Positions 1 to 8,866 of a stretch of DNA of 64,000 bases are shown here, one piece after another. How positions within the stretch are numbered: the first letter of the stretch is position 1; each line of letters opens with the position of its first letter. The position numbers and the translations under genes are program-made. The notes beneath the pieces are model-generated. The model was given only the letters and a program-made list of their open reading frames with translations. It was not told where the DNA came from and searched no databases. This DNA is from Morganella morganii (GTDB taxonomy: Bacteria; Pseudomonadota; Gammaproteobacteria; Enterobacterales; Enterobacteriaceae), in assembly GCF_019402645.1 (NCBI RefSeq), contig NZ_VKKS01000002.1:1-64000 (forward strand), in the 5' to 3' direction.

Positions 1-8
1 AACAGATT

Positions 9-128
9 TGCCTGGCGGCCGTAGCGCGGTGGTCCCACCTGATCCCATGCCGAACTCAGAAGTGAAACGCCGTAGCGCCGATGGTAGTGTGGGGTCTCCC
101 CATGTGAGAGTAGGGAACCGCCAGGTTA
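9..128 (+). rRNA. rrf: 5S ribosomal RNA
   Basis: Near-identical to E. coli 5S rRNA over its whole length of about 120 nt: it begins TGCCTGGCGGCC and closes with the complementary CCGCCAGGT, forming the terminal stem. It is the distal rRNA gene of an operon whose 16S and 23S genes lie upstream of the window. The exact 3' end is uncertain by a few bases. Confidence 0.96.
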
Positions 129-175
129 TTATAAAGTGAGGGTGCAGAGTTGCATCCGGTCACACAGAGATATGC

Positions 176-252
176 GGAGCGGTAGTTCAGTTGGTTAGAA
201 TACCTGCCTGTCACGCAGGGGGTCGCGGGTTCGAGTCCCGTCCGTTCCGCCA
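176..252 (+). tRNA. tRNA-Asp (anticodon GTC)
   Basis: A 77-nt cloverleaf starting GGAGCGG and ending CCGTTCCGCCA, with the CCA encoded and anticodon GTC in the loop CTGTCAC. It lies 47 nt after the 5S gene, so it is probably co-transcribed as a distal tRNA of the rRNA operon, as aspT is in E. coli rrnC. Confidence 0.97.
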
Positions 253-259
253 ACATCTT

Positions 260-335
260 AGGGGCGTAGTTCAATTGGTAGAGCACCGGTCTCCAAAACC
301 GGGTGTTGGGAGTTCGAGCCTCTCCGCCCCTGCCA
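260..335 (+). tRNA. tRNA-Trp (anticodon CCA)
   Basis: A 76-nt cloverleaf starting AGGGGCG and ending CGCCCCTGCCA, anticodon CCA in the loop CTCCAAA. It follows tRNA-Asp by 7 nt. The order 5S-Asp-Trp is that of E. coli rrnC (aspT-trpT), which fixes the identity of the operon. Confidence 0.97.
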
Positions 336-378
336 TTTACTTGATAAGTAATAACTAAAGATCTTTATTTATTAATAG

Positions 379-406
379 CCCGGTTCGTTATGAACTGGGT
401 TTTTTA
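379..406 (+). terminator. rRNA operon terminator
   Basis: An 8-bp stem CCCGGTTC/GAACTGGG with one G-U pair, a 5-nt loop and a run of T residues. It lies 44 nt after tRNA-Trp and ends the rRNA-tRNA transcript. The next 130 bases up to the hdfR stop hold nothing I recognise. Confidence 0.8.
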
Positions 407-536
407 TTACCTGAATTTCGCCTGTAAGATTTTTACCCTGCTGAATGTCCTTTCCTGTTACCTGCCGTATTCCTGAACGCGTCTGTAAAACAGAAGCAAT
501 CACATTGCTCAACACTAAAATCATTGATGACCGGCG

Positions 537-1349
537 TTATACCGGTATTGTGATCAAGTGTCCGATAAGTCCCTGCTGATCACTATTCTGTAACCAGACA
601 GCGTACAGAGGCTTTGTAATCAGGTCATTATTCACGGGGTTCAGCTCAGGAAATGTTTTCTTCCAGTGTGCCGGTAAATAAGCTACCGATGATGTCACTG
701 ACAGTAATTGTTTTGCCTGAAAAGCTGACGATGTTGTCAGAACCGGTGACTGACAGCGGGCAAAAATGGCTTCATCGTGCTGCAGAAAATCTGCACTCCA
801 TTCCAGGCGGACAAGGCCGGGAGGGTTCTCTGCCGTCAGTGGTTGTATGCTGAATAACTGAAGGGTGATTTCCCCGACAATTTCACTTTTCAGTTCATCC
901 ATTTTAGGCTGTTCAGTAGAGATCAGTAAGTCCAGCTCTCGTGCATGTAATTGTTTTACCAGAGATTGGCGGGATGCGATCCGGGTTTCAAGGCGAAGGT
1001 CTGCGTACGATTGATATGTCCGCCCGAGCCAGGATGTCAGACAGGCTTCCCATAATGATGCCGTCGCGCCGATGGAAAGCGGGTTGTGTGCAGAGGCATG
1101 ATTAATTTCTTGTTTTGCCAGCTGCCAGGTATTGATCAGTGCTTCGGCATAAGGGACTAACCGCTCGCCAGCTGCTGTCAGGCGAATATTATTACGGTGA
1201 CGGGTAAAAAGGTTTGCTCCGAGATTTGTCTCTAACTGCCTGATTCTAAAGCTGACTGCAGATTGCGTAAGGTATAAGGATTCCGCAGCACGCCCGAAGT
1301 GACGGGTTTTACTGACCTCCAGAAAGGTTTTCAGTAATTCTGTATCCAC
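537..1349 (-). CDS. hdfR: LysR-family regulator HdfR
   Basis: A 270-residue LysR-type transcription factor. The N-terminal winged helix-turn-helix (about residues 2-60, with [21 protein letters not shown]) matches E. coli HdfR almost exactly, and the effector-binding domain fills the rest. In E. coli HdfR represses the flagellar master operon flhDC and activates other targets; the same role is inferred here. Start: the longest frame would begin at a TTG at 1361, but a GTG at 1349 sits 6-7 nt after GGAG and gives (M)DTELLK, the N-terminus of E. coli HdfR. It is divergent from maoP, with the maoS site between them. Confidence 0.93.
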   Translation of the reverse strand: MDTELLKTFLEVSKTRHFGRAAESLYLTQSAVSFRIRQLETNLGANLFTRHRNNIRLTAAGERLVPYAEALINTWQLAKQEINHASAHNPLSIGATASLWEACLTSWLGRTYQSYADLRLETRIASRQSLVKQLHARELDLLISTEQPKMDELKSEIVGEITLQLFSIQPLTAENPPGLVRLEWSADFLQHDEAIFARCQSPVLTTSSAFQAKQLLSVTSSVAYLPAHWKKTFPELNPVNNDLITKPLYAVWLQNSDQQGLIGHLITIPV

Positions 1350-1415
1350 TGGTATCTCCAAAAAAAATTTGTCGTTATGATTTAAATATTTTGTTTTACA
1401 GAATCCTAATGCTAT

Positions 1416-1432
1416 CTAATACTCCGCGCCAT
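1416..1432 (+). promoter_or_regulatory. maoS, target site of MaoP
   Basis: The 17-mer CTAATACTCCGCGCCAT lies between hdfR and maoP, 37 bases before the maoP start. From memory this equals the E. coli maoS site, which acts with MaoP to define the Ori macrodomain of the chromosome. The match and position are seen here; the function is taken from E. coli. Confidence 0.75.
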
Positions 1433-1468
1433 AAAGAGTATGTCAGTAGAGAATTAGGAGTGTGTCAG

Positions 1469-1807
1469 ATGGCAGAAAGCTTTATCACGACTAATCGTTT
1501 TTTTGATAATAAACATTATCCTCGTGGTTTTTCACGCCATGGTCATTTCACCATAAAAGAGGCTCAGTTACTTGAGCGCCATGGTTTTGCTTTCAACGAA
1601 TTGGATATGGGTAAACGCACCCCCCAGACGGATGAAGAAAAACAGTTTGTTTCTGTATGCCGTGGTGAGCGTATGCCGGAAACAGCGGAAGAAAAAGTGT
1701 GGATTAAGTATCTGGAGCGTATTCGCAAACCAAAACGCTTCCACACGCTGTCCGGTGGTAAACCTCAGATCGATCCGTCGGAAGACTATACCGACACAGA
1801 TGACTAA
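1469..1807 (+). CDS. maoP: Macrodomain Ori organisation protein MaoP
   Basis: A 112-residue soluble protein of the DUF413 family (E. coli YifE/MaoP, also 112 aa). Conserved blocks include [30 protein letters not shown] and [12 protein letters not shown], with an acidic C-terminus ending DYTDTDD. In E. coli it acts together with maoS to constrain long-range interactions around the replication origin. Start: a longer frame from 1391 is open, but it would run through maoS; the ATG at 1469 has AGGAG 8 nt upstream and reproduces the known N-terminus MAESF. A terminator follows at once. Confidence 0.94.
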   Translation: MAESFITTNRFFDNKHYPRGFSRHGHFTIKEAQLLERHGFAFNELDMGKRTPQTDEEKQFVSVCRGERMPETAEEKVWIKYLERIRKPKRFHTLSGGKPQIDPSEDYTDTDD

Positions 1808-1828
1808 TATCATCAGAAATAATAAGTT

Positions 1829-1852
1829 AAAAGGGGCATTCGTGCCCCTTTC
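1829..1852. terminator. Bidirectional terminator between maoP and comM
   Basis: A perfect 9-bp stem AAAGGGGCA/TGCCCCTTT with loop TTCG, A-rich on the left and T-rich on the right. It can end both the rightward maoP and leftward comM transcripts. Confidence 0.85.
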
Positions 1853-1857
1853 TCTTT

Positions 1858-3390
1858 TTAAGAGACCGCCTGCTGAAGTTTATGAATAAATCTGTCCATT
1901 ACCCGATAGCTGAGTGCTTCCATTATATCGTTTCGTGATACTTTCTTCTCTTCATTTCGCAGATCGGCAATTGTCCTGCTGACACGCAGTATACGGTGCC
2001 ATGCCCGTACAGACAGGTTAAGCTGTGTCAGTGCATCCTCAAGAAAACGGGCATCCTGTGGTGACAATGCACATACTTTTTCCGTTTCTTTACCTGATAA
2101 CTCCGCATTCAGTTTCTCCTGCCCGTTACGGCGGTATTGTTGTTCACGTGCGAATTGTACCCGCATTTTTATTTGTTCATGTACCGGCGGATCTCTTTCT
2201 GCCCGGCTCAGTGTTCCCGGCGGCAGCATGGGTACTTCAATGGATAAATCAAAACGATCCAGAAAAGGTCCTGAGATACGGGAAAGATAGCGCAGTAATT
2301 GCTGAGGGCCACTGCGGTTATGTATACCCTGATAATGGCCTGTAGGGCTGGGATTCATCGCGGCAATGAGCTGTATACGGGCAGGAAAACACACTTTTGC
2401 TTTAGCCCTGGAAATGATTATCTCTCCTGATTCCAGCGGCTCACGCAGAGAATCAAGGGTTTTGCGGGAAAACTCGGGCAATTCATCAAGGAACAGAATA
2501 CCGTGATGTGCCAGAGAAATTTCGCCGGGTAACGGGATACTGCCGCCACCTGTGAGTGCCGCAGAAGATGCAGTATGATGTGGTGCTCTGAACGGGCGCT
2601 GAGGCCATTTATTTTGTTCTGATGAGGTTTGGGTCAGACTCCGGATTATCGCCACGTCAAGAGCCTCCTGCGCGGTCAACGGCGGGAGTAATGTTCCCAG
2701 CCGGCTGGCCAGCATCGTTTTTCCGGTTCCGGGAGGACCGAGCAGGAGTAAATTGTGTCCGCCGGCTGCACTGATCTCAAGGACCCGTTTGGCGTGTTGC
2801 TGGCCGGTAATATCATCAATAGTTGTACCGTTATCGTTTTCTGTTTTTTCTGTCAGATGACGGTTTTCTTTCAGCTCCTGCTGCTGATGAAAAAAAGCGG
2901 CAATTTGTAATAAATTATCAGCCATCAGCGCTGAACCGGAAGGTAAAATACATAATTCATCATCATGCTGCTTTGATACTATGGCCTGTCTTCCTGCCTG
3001 ACAGGCGGCCAGTACTGCCGGCAATATTCCGCGACAGAACCGGAGCTCTCCAGAAAGGCCTAACTCCCCTGAAAACTCATAATTTTCTGTCAATTTTGCA
3101 TCTATTTGCTCTGATGCCGAGAGTATGGCAACAGCGATCGGTAAATCATAGCGCCCGCCTTCTTTCGGCAAATCGGCCGGAGCGAGGTTGATAGTGACCC
3201 GCTTCGCCGGAAATTCAAATCCGCCGTTGATCAGGGCACTGCGAACCCTGTCTCTGGACTCTTTGACAGCCGTTTCCGGTAGTCCCACCAGTGTTAATCC
3301 GGGCAGTCCGGCGCTGATATGTGCTTCGACAGTAACCAGCGGCGCTTCTGTCCCGATCATGGCCCGGGTATAAACAATGGCAAATGACAT
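1858..3390 (-). CDS. comM: ComM/YifB family Mg-chelatase-like AAA+ ATPase
   Basis: 510 residues, close to E. coli YifB. The N-terminal ChlI-like domain (about 20-140) is followed by an AAA+ core with Walker A GPPGTGKT at 218-225, Walker B ILFLDELPEF and a C-terminal Mg-chelatase domain. In Vibrio and Haemophilus, ComM is a hexameric helicase that promotes branch migration during natural transformation. Enterobacterial members are conserved but their physiological role is less clear. It is a monocistronic leftward gene with the maoP-shared terminator behind it. Confidence 0.93.
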   Translation of the reverse strand: MSFAIVYTRAMIGTEAPLVTVEAHISAGLPGLTLVGLPETAVKESRDRVRSALINGGFEFPAKRVTINLAPADLPKEGGRYDLPIAVAILSASEQIDAKLTENYEFSGELGLSGELRFCRGILPAVLAACQAGRQAIVSKQHDDELCILPSGSALMADNLLQIAAFFHQQQELKENRHLTEKTENDNGTTIDDITGQQHAKRVLEISAAGGHNLLLLGPPGTGKTMLASRLGTLLPPLTAQEALDVAIIRSLTQTSSEQNKWPQRPFRAPHHTASSAALTGGGSIPLPGEISLAHHGILFLDELPEFSRKTLDSLREPLESGEIIISRAKAKVCFPARIQLIAAMNPSPTGHYQGIHNRSGPQQLLRYLSRISGPFLDRFDLSIEVPMLPPGTLSRAERDPPVHEQIKMRVQFAREQQYRRNGQEKLNAELSGKETEKVCALSPQDARFLEDALTQLNLSVRAWHRILRVSRTIADLRNEEKKVSRNDIMEALSYRVMDRFIHKLQQAVS

Positions 3391-3879
3391 CAGGTCACCT
3401 TACGGTTGAATAAACGAATTATCATGATGAAGATTTTTGGTGTCATTTCGCGGCATAATTCAGTATTTACAGCCTGTATCGACAGAGTTTATGTATGTTG
3501 CATGATAGTGATTGTTGTTCTGTGTGTTTTGCCGAAAAACCGGGTGACGGGGAGTTAATTTCCGGGTTTCAGAATAAAAAATCTGCCACGCTTTTCATCG
3601 TGTTCCGGGGAAATGATGTCCGGAGAAAAAGTAAGTTGTGCCGGAGAATGTCCTGTTTTTTCGGTGGTGTACCGGAAGTGATGATTTTGGCAGAGGAGGA
3701 TGCCGCCGGATTGAGAAATGACAGTGAAATATTTTAATGCTCAAGGCAACGCACTGAATTATATTGATTTTTATTCTTGTTTTTAAAAAAAAGACAAATA
3801 GCCGTTGTCAGGAATTCGATAACATGATAACTCTAAAATAAAGAGATCAACGGAATACGGCAGACAGAAGAATTTATCC
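3391..3879. other. comM to ilvL intergenic region
   Basis: A 489-base gap holding the comM upstream region and the ilv promoter region. An 80-codon open frame at 3495-3737 (MLHDSDCC start) has no good ribosome binding site and no recognised family, so I do not call it a gene. The right third, from about 3735, is AT-rich, as expected near a strong biosynthetic promoter. Confidence 0.5.
3805..3833 (+). promoter_or_regulatory. Candidate ilvLGMEDA promoter
   Basis: TTGTCA at 3805-3810 is a good -35 element. A -10 at 17-bp spacing would be TAACTC, which is weak; the nearby GATAAC and TAAAAT are alternatives. The position 50-75 nt before ilvL fits the leader transcript, but the exact start is not determined. 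Confidence 0.4.
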
Positions 3880-3978
3880 ATGAACAAGATTATCCGAGTG
3901 ATTAGCCTAATTATCGTGAGCGTGGTGGTGATTATTATCCCACCGTGCGGGGCTGCACTCGGATACGAAAATGGCTGA
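3880..3978 (+). CDS. ilvL: ilvGMEDA operon leader (attenuator) peptide
   Basis: A 32-codon leader peptide with 15 regulatory residues (8 Ile, 5 Val, 2 Leu). It contains SVVVIIIPPCGAALG, which matches the E. coli IlvL C-terminal half. Ribosome stalling at Ile, Val or Leu codons when their charged tRNAs are scarce favours an antiterminator. The RNA parts are visible: GTGCGGGG at 3945-3952 can pair exactly with CCCCGCAC at 4002-4009, the left arm of the terminator. Leu-10 is the rare codon CTA, which may sharpen the response to leucine. Confidence 0.93.
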   Translation: MNKIIRVISLIIVSVVVIIIPPCGAALGYENG

Positions 3979-4001
3979 TACGAGCCAGGATCTCACGAGA
4001 A

Positions 4002-4030
4002 CCCCGCACCGAAAGGCGCGGGGTTTTTTT
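4002..4030 (+). terminator. ilv attenuator terminator
   Basis: Stem CCCCGC/GCGGGG with inner pairing around a GAAA loop, followed by eight T residues. It lies 23 nt after the ilvL stop and 58 nt before ilvG. Its left arm also pairs with 3945-3952 inside ilvL, giving the mutually exclusive antiterminator expected for attenuation by Ile, Val and Leu supply. Confidence 0.93.
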
Positions 4031-4088
4031 TAGCCTTAAAATTATGTTTTTTTACTGAAAAAGAAAACGGCGGACTAAGGAGTCACAC

Positions 4089-5735
4089 ATGAACGGGGCA
4101 CAGTGGTTAGTGCAGGCACTACGAACACAGGGTGTTGACACTGTGTTCGGCTACCCGGGCGGGGCGATCATGCCGGTCTATGACGCGCTGTATGACGGTG
4201 GTGTGGAGCATGTGCTCTGCCGTCATGAACAGGGGGCGGTTATGGCGGCAATCGGCTATGCACGGGCAGGGCAGAGAACGGGCGTATGTATCGCAACATC
4301 AGGGCCGGGGGCAACAAATCTTATCACCGGACTGGCGGATGCACTGCTTGATTCAGTGCCGGTTGTTGCCATCACCGGACAAGTAGGTTCGTCACTGATT
4401 GGTACGGATGCCTTTCAGGAGATCGATGTGCTGGGGCTGTCTCTGTCATGCACAAAACACAGCTTCCTGGTTGAATCAGTTACTGATTTGCCGCGAATTA
4501 TTACCGAGGCTTTTGCGATTGCCGCAGGCGGGCGTCCGGGGCCGGTACTCATTGATATCCCGAAAGACATTCAATTACAGATTGGTGAGTTTACTCCGTA
4601 TTTTCTGCCGGTGAATGATGCAGAGTCTCTGTCGCAGACGGCACTCTCCCGTGCACGGCAACTGATGCGGGAAAGCCGGAAGCCGGTGTTGTATGCCGGT
4701 GGTGGTGTCGGGATGTCCGGTGCAGTCGCACAACTGCGGGCGTTTCTGGATGAAACCGGCATGCCGGCGGTGAGTACCCTGAAAGGGCTGGGTGCAGTAT
4801 CTCCTGATTATCCGCACTACCTCGGAATGCTCGGTATGCACGGGGCAAAAGCAGCGAATCTCGCGGTTCAGGAAGCGGATCTGCTGATCGCGGTCGGTGC
4901 CCGTTTTGATGACCGGGTGACCGGCAAGCTGAATGCATTTGCCCCGCACGCAAAGGTGATTCATGTGGATATCGATCCTGCCGAACTGGATAAATTACGG
5001 CAGACACATGTTTCTTTTGCCTGTGATGCGAAACAGGCTCTGCCGCTGCTGTCACAGCCGCTGGCGTTACCGGCCTGGCAGCATCGTGTGAAGGTGCTGA
5101 AAGCGGAGCACACTCCGGATTATTCACATGCCGGGGACAGTATTTATGCACCGCTGCTGTTATCTCAGGTATCTGCGGCTAAACCGGCGGACTGTGTGGT
5201 GACAACAGACGTCGGGCAGCATCAGATGTGGACGGCACAACATATGACATTTGATGGCCCGCAAAATTTCCTGACCTCCGGTGGCCTCGGCACGATGGGT
5301 TTCGGTTTACCGGCGGCGATCGGGGCACAGATTGCCCGCCCGGAGGCAACAGTGCTGTGTGTTTCCGGTGACGGCTCTTTCATGATGAATGTGCAGGAAC
5401 TGACCACTATCAAACGCAAGCGCCTGCCGGTCAAAATCCTGCTGCTGGATAACCAGCGTCTCGGCATGGTGCGCCAGTGGCAGGAACTGTTTTTTGATAA
5501 GCGTTACAGCGAGACTGTACTGGATGACAATCCTGACTTTGTTGCCCTGGCACGCTCGTTTGATATCCCCGGGCAACGGGTGACTGAAAAATCGGCACTG
5601 CCGTCCGCGATTGAGGCCCTGTTACACCATCAGGGTCCTTATTTATTACATGTCACCATCCGTGAAGAAGATAACGTCTGGCCATTAGTACCGCCGGGAG
5701 CGGGTAACGAACATATGATGGAGAGCTCATTATGA
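4089..5735 (+). CDS. ilvG: Acetolactate synthase II, catalytic subunit
   Basis: 548 residues, the normal full length. It condenses pyruvate with pyruvate or 2-oxobutyrate to give acetolactate or acetohydroxybutyrate, the first common step of valine, leucine and isoleucine synthesis. Three domains are seen: N-terminal TPP-pyrimidine domain ([14 protein letters not shown] and the RHEQGA segment with its conserved Glu), central domain, and C-terminal TPP domain with [12 protein letters not shown] from about residue 426. Start ATG has an AAGGAG site. It overlaps ilvM by 4 nt. Unlike E. coli K-12, where ilvG is frameshifted, this copy is intact, so isozyme II should be active. Confidence 0.97.
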   Translation: MNGAQWLVQALRTQGVDTVFGYPGGAIMPVYDALYDGGVEHVLCRHEQGAVMAAIGYARAGQRTGVCIATSGPGATNLITGLADALLDSVPVVAITGQVGSSLIGTDAFQEIDVLGLSLSCTKHSFLVESVTDLPRIITEAFAIAAGGRPGPVLIDIPKDIQLQIGEFTPYFLPVNDAESLSQTALSRARQLMRESRKPVLYAGGGVGMSGAVAQLRAFLDETGMPAVSTLKGLGAVSPDYPHYLGMLGMHGAKAANLAVQEADLLIAVGARFDDRVTGKLNAFAPHAKVIHVDIDPAELDKLRQTHVSFACDAKQALPLLSQPLALPAWQHRVKVLKAEHTPDYSHAGDSIYAPLLLSQVSAAKPADCVVTTDVGQHQMWTAQHMTFDGPQNFLTSGGLGTMGFGLPAAIGAQIARPEATVLCVSGDGSFMMNVQELTTIKRKRLPVKILLLDNQRLGMVRQWQELFFDKRYSETVLDDNPDFVALARSFDIPGQRVTEKSALPSAIEALLHHQGPYLLHVTIREEDNVWPLVPPGAGNEHMMESSL

Positions 5736-6010
5736 TGCAGCATCAGTTAGCAATTCAGGCACGTTCATGCCCGGAAATCCTGGAACGGGTTCTGCGTGTT
5801 GTGCGCCACCGCGGATTTAACGTCTGTGCCATGAAAATGGATCTGGCGAAAGGTTCCGAAGGTGATAATGTAAACATTGAGTTAACAGTTTCAGGCCTGC
5901 GGCCGCCGGCTCTGCTCTGTACGCAGTTAGTTAAGCTGGCGGATGTGGCGGATGTCGAAGTCCTCACACAAAATAAACAAAGTTATCGGCACATTAGCTG
6001 TGCAGTATAA
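5732..6010 (+). CDS. ilvM: Acetolactate synthase II, small regulatory subunit
   Basis: 92 residues, an ACT-domain subunit closely matching E. coli IlvM (87 aa), with [20 protein letters not shown] near the N-terminus and NIELTV in the middle. It binds and stabilises IlvG; isozyme II is known for weak feedback by valine. The start overlaps the ilvG stop as ATGA, typical of translational coupling and of a fixed subunit ratio. The C-terminal tail ([12 protein letters not shown]) is slightly longer than in E. coli and differs in sequence. Confidence 0.94.
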   Translation: MMQHQLAIQARSCPEILERVLRVVRHRGFNVCAMKMDLAKGSEGDNVNIELTVSGLRPPALLCTQLVKLADVADVEVLTQNKQSYRHISCAV

Positions 6011-6022
6011 AGGAAAATTACA

Positions 6023-6949
6023 ATGACAAAAAAAGCTGATTTTATTTGGTTCAATGGTGAGATGGTTCCATGGGCAGAGGCAAAAGTTCATGTTATGTGT
6101 CATGCCATGCACTACGGAACATCTGTTTTTGAAGGGATTCGCTGCTATGAGTCTCACAAAGGCCCTGTCGTTTTCCGTCATCGCGAACATATGCAGCGTC
6201 TGCATGACTCTGCCAAAATCTATCGTATGCCGATGGAGTATTCCGTTGATGAATTAATGGAAGCCTGCCGCGCCACACTGCGTAAAAATAACCTTTCAAG
6301 CGGTTATATCCGTCCGCTGGTCTTTATCGGTGATGTCGGTATGGGTGTTAACCCGCCGCAGGGTTATAAAACCGATGTCATCATCGCGGCATTCCCGTGG
6401 GGTGCTTATCTGGGTGAGGAAGCCCTGGATGCAGGGATTGACGCGATGGTGTCATCCTGGAACCGGGCGGCACCAAACACCATTCCGACCGCCGCGAAAG
6501 CCGGCGGTAACTACCTGTCCTCTTTACTGGTCGGCAGTGAAGCCCGCCGTCACGGCTATCAGGAAGGGATTGCGCTGGATGTGAACGGCTATATCTCTGA
6601 AGGGGCGGGTGAAAACCTGTTTGAAGTGAAGAATAATATTATTTTCACGCCGCCGTTTACCTCTTCTGCACTGCCGGGCATCACCCGTGATGCGATTCTG
6701 ACTCTGGCAAAAGAACTGGGTTATGAAATCCGTGAGCAGACACTATCCCGCGAATCACTCTATCTGGCGGATGAAGTCTTCATGACCGGTACTGCGGCGG
6801 AAGTCACACCGGTACGCAGTGTTGACGGCATTCAGGTCGGTATCGGCCGCTGCGGTCCGGTCACCAAAGAGATCCAGCAGGCATTCTTCGGTCTGTTCAC
6901 CGGTAAAACAGAAGATAAATGGGGCTGGTTAGATCCGGTAAATCCATAA
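6023..6949 (+). CDS. ilvE: Branched-chain amino acid aminotransferase
   Basis: 308 residues, a fold-type IV PLP enzyme. It performs the final transamination giving isoleucine, valine and leucine from their 2-oxo acids with glutamate. The PLP lysine is Lys159 in TAAKAGGNY; YGTSVFEGIRCY and the C-terminal GTAAEVTPV phosphate-binding segment are present. It lies 12 nt after ilvM behind AAGGAAA. Length and motifs match E. coli IlvE (309 aa). A terminator-like hairpin follows before ilvD. Confidence 0.97.
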   Translation: MTKKADFIWFNGEMVPWAEAKVHVMCHAMHYGTSVFEGIRCYESHKGPVVFRHREHMQRLHDSAKIYRMPMEYSVDELMEACRATLRKNNLSSGYIRPLVFIGDVGMGVNPPQGYKTDVIIAAFPWGAYLGEEALDAGIDAMVSSWNRAAPNTIPTAAKAGGNYLSSLLVGSEARRHGYQEGIALDVNGYISEGAGENLFEVKNNIIFTPPFTSSALPGITRDAILTLAKELGYEIREQTLSRESLYLADEVFMTGTAAEVTPVRSVDGIQVGIGRCGPVTKEIQQAFFGLFTGKTEDKWGWLDPVNP

Positions 6950-6965
6950 TAACTAAATACATTTA

Positions 6966-6995
6966 CAGGCGGGATGTTCCCCCGCCTGATTTTTG
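6966..6995 (+). terminator. Intra-operon hairpin between ilvE and ilvD
   Basis: Perfect 8-bp stem CAGGCGGG/CCCGCCTG, 7-nt loop, then ATTTTTG. It has the shape of a modest intrinsic terminator or mRNA-stabilising hairpin inside the ilvGMEDA transcript. The T tract is short and interrupted, so termination is probably partial at most. Confidence 0.5.
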
Positions 6996-7013
6996 CAAAC
7001 ACGGGAGATTACA

Positions 7014-8864
7014 ATGCCTCAGTACCGTTCGGCGACAACAACACATGGCCGCAATATGGCGGGTGCGCGCGCATTATGGCGGGCGACAGGAATGACAGAT
7101 GCTGATTTTGGCAAACCGATTATTGCGGTTGTTAACTCGTTCACACAATTTGTTCCGGGTCATGTTCACCTGCGGGATCTGGGTAAACTGGTGGCAGAGG
7201 AAATTGAGGCCGCCGGTGGCGTTGCCAAGGAATTCAATACCATCGCTGTGGATGATGGGATCGCCATGGGGCACGGCGGGATGCTTTACTCTCTGCCGTC
7301 GCGTGAGCTTATTGCCGATTCCGTGGAATACATGGTCAATGCGCACTGTGCGGATGCCATGGTCTGTATCTCCAACTGCGACAAAATCACCCCGGGGATG
7401 CTGATGGCCTCACTGCGCCTGAATATCCCGGTTATTTTTGTGTCCGGCGGCCCGATGGAAGCCGGTAAAACAAAACTGTCTGACCAGATAATCAAACTGG
7501 ATCTGGTGGATGCGATGATCCAGGGCGCGAATCCGGATGTCTCCGACACGGACAGTGAGCAAATCGAACGCTCAGCCTGCCCGACCTGCGGTTCCTGCTC
7601 CGGTATGTTTACTGCGAACTCAATGAACTGCCTGACCGAAGCGCTGGGCTTATCCCAGCCGGGTAACGGTTCACTGCTGGCAACTCACGCTGACCGCAAA
7701 AATCTTTTCCTCAATGCCGGACGCCGGATTGTGGAAATTACCAAAAAATATTATGAGCAGGATGACATCCGGTTTCTGCCGCGTAACATCGCCACTAAAG
7801 CAGCATTTGAGAATGCAATGATCCTGGATATCGCCATGGGCGGCTCAACCAACACGGTTCTGCATCTGCTGGCGGCGGCACAGGAAGGGGATGTTGATTT
7901 CACGATGGCGGATATTGACCGCCTGTCCCGCGTAGTGCCGCATTTATGCAAAGTCGCGCCGAGCACTCAGAAATACCATATGGAAGATGTGCATCGCGCC
8001 GGCGGGGTAATCAGTATCCTGGGAGAGTTGGATCGTGCCGGGTTGCTGCACCGGGACGTCAGTAATGTGCTGGGAATGACCCTGCCGGAGTTGCTGGCGG
8101 CATATGATATTACACTGACAAAAGATGATGCGGTAAAACGGATGTATTCCGCCGGGCCTGCCGGGATCCGCACAACAAAAGCATTCTCACAGGATTGCCG
8201 CTGGCCGTCCCTTGATGATGACCGCGAAAACGGCTGTATCCGCAGTAAAACCCATGCTTACAGCCGGGATGGCGGGCTGGCGGTACTGTCCGGCAATATT
8301 GCCGAAGATGGCTGTATTGTAAAAACCGCCGGGGTGGATGAGGGCAGTTTAACCTTTACCGGCCCGGCAAAAGTCTATGAAAGTCAGGATGATGCGGTGA
8401 AAGCCATTCTCGGTGGTGATGTTGTGGCCGGGGATGTGGTAGTGATCCGTTACGAAGGGCCGAAAGGCGGGCCGGGAATGCAGGAGATGCTTTATCCGAC
8501 GACTTACCTGAAGTCAATGGGGCTGGGAAAAAGCTGTGCGCTTATTACTGACGGGCGTTTCTCCGGCGGCACTTCCGGATTATCCATCGGCCACGTTTCA
8601 CCGGAAGCGGCAAACGGCGGGTTGATCGGGCTGGTTCAGACCGGGGATACTATCGCCATTGATATTCCGTCACGGCAGATTTCACTGAATGTGGATGAAC
8701 AGACACTGGCAGCACGCCGCGCGGCGGAAGAAGCCAAAGGTGAAAAAGCCTGGTCACCGCAGAGCCGTGAACGGCAGGTCTCTTTCGCGCTGCGTGCATA
8801 CGCGCTGCTGGCGACCAGTGCGGATAAAGGTGCAGTTCGGGATAAAAGTAAACTCGGGGGGTAA
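7014..8864 (+). CDS. ilvD: Dihydroxy-acid dehydratase
   Basis: 616 residues, the E. coli length. This iron-sulfur enzyme dehydrates 2,3-dihydroxy-isovalerate and 2,3-dihydroxy-3-methylvalerate to the 2-oxo acids used by IlvE. Cluster-ligand cysteines are in SNCDKITPG and [12 protein letters not shown]. Start: the open frame extends to a TTG at 6993, but the ATG at 7014 follows GGGAGA and gives [17 protein letters not shown], the family N-terminus. ilvA begins 2 nt after the stop. Confidence 0.97.
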   Translation: MPQYRSATTTHGRNMAGARALWRATGMTDADFGKPIIAVVNSFTQFVPGHVHLRDLGKLVAEEIEAAGGVAKEFNTIAVDDGIAMGHGGMLYSLPSRELIADSVEYMVNAHCADAMVCISNCDKITPGMLMASLRLNIPVIFVSGGPMEAGKTKLSDQIIKLDLVDAMIQGANPDVSDTDSEQIERSACPTCGSCSGMFTANSMNCLTEALGLSQPGNGSLLATHADRKNLFLNAGRRIVEITKKYYEQDDIRFLPRNIATKAAFENAMILDIAMGGSTNTVLHLLAAAQEGDVDFTMADIDRLSRVVPHLCKVAPSTQKYHMEDVHRAGGVISILGELDRAGLLHRDVSNVLGMTLPELLAAYDITLTKDDAVKRMYSAGPAGIRTTKAFSQDCRWPSLDDDRENGCIRSKTHAYSRDGGLAVLSGNIAEDGCIVKTAGVDEGSLTFTGPAKVYESQDDAVKAILGGDVVAGDVVVIRYEGPKGGPGMQEMLYPTTYLKSMGLGKSCALITDGRFSGGTSGLSIGHVSPEAANGGLIGLVQTGDTIAIDIPSRQISLNVDEQTLAARRAAEEAKGEKAWSPQSRERQVSFALRAYALLATSADKGAVRDKSKLGG

Positions 8865-8866
8865 GG

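Noticed and set aside
56-286. 76-codon minus-strand frame at the window start
   Set aside because: It lies across 5S rRNA and tRNA genes; such frames are common false predictions over stable RNA genes.
3495-3737. 80-codon Cys-containing open frame between comM and ilvL
   Set aside because: No clear ribosome binding site, no recognised family and it lies in a regulatory gap; chance is the simpler explanation.
4591-5151. 186-codon antisense frame inside ilvG
   Set aside because: Shadow of a well-conserved gene in GC-rich coding DNA, with no own family or ribosome site.
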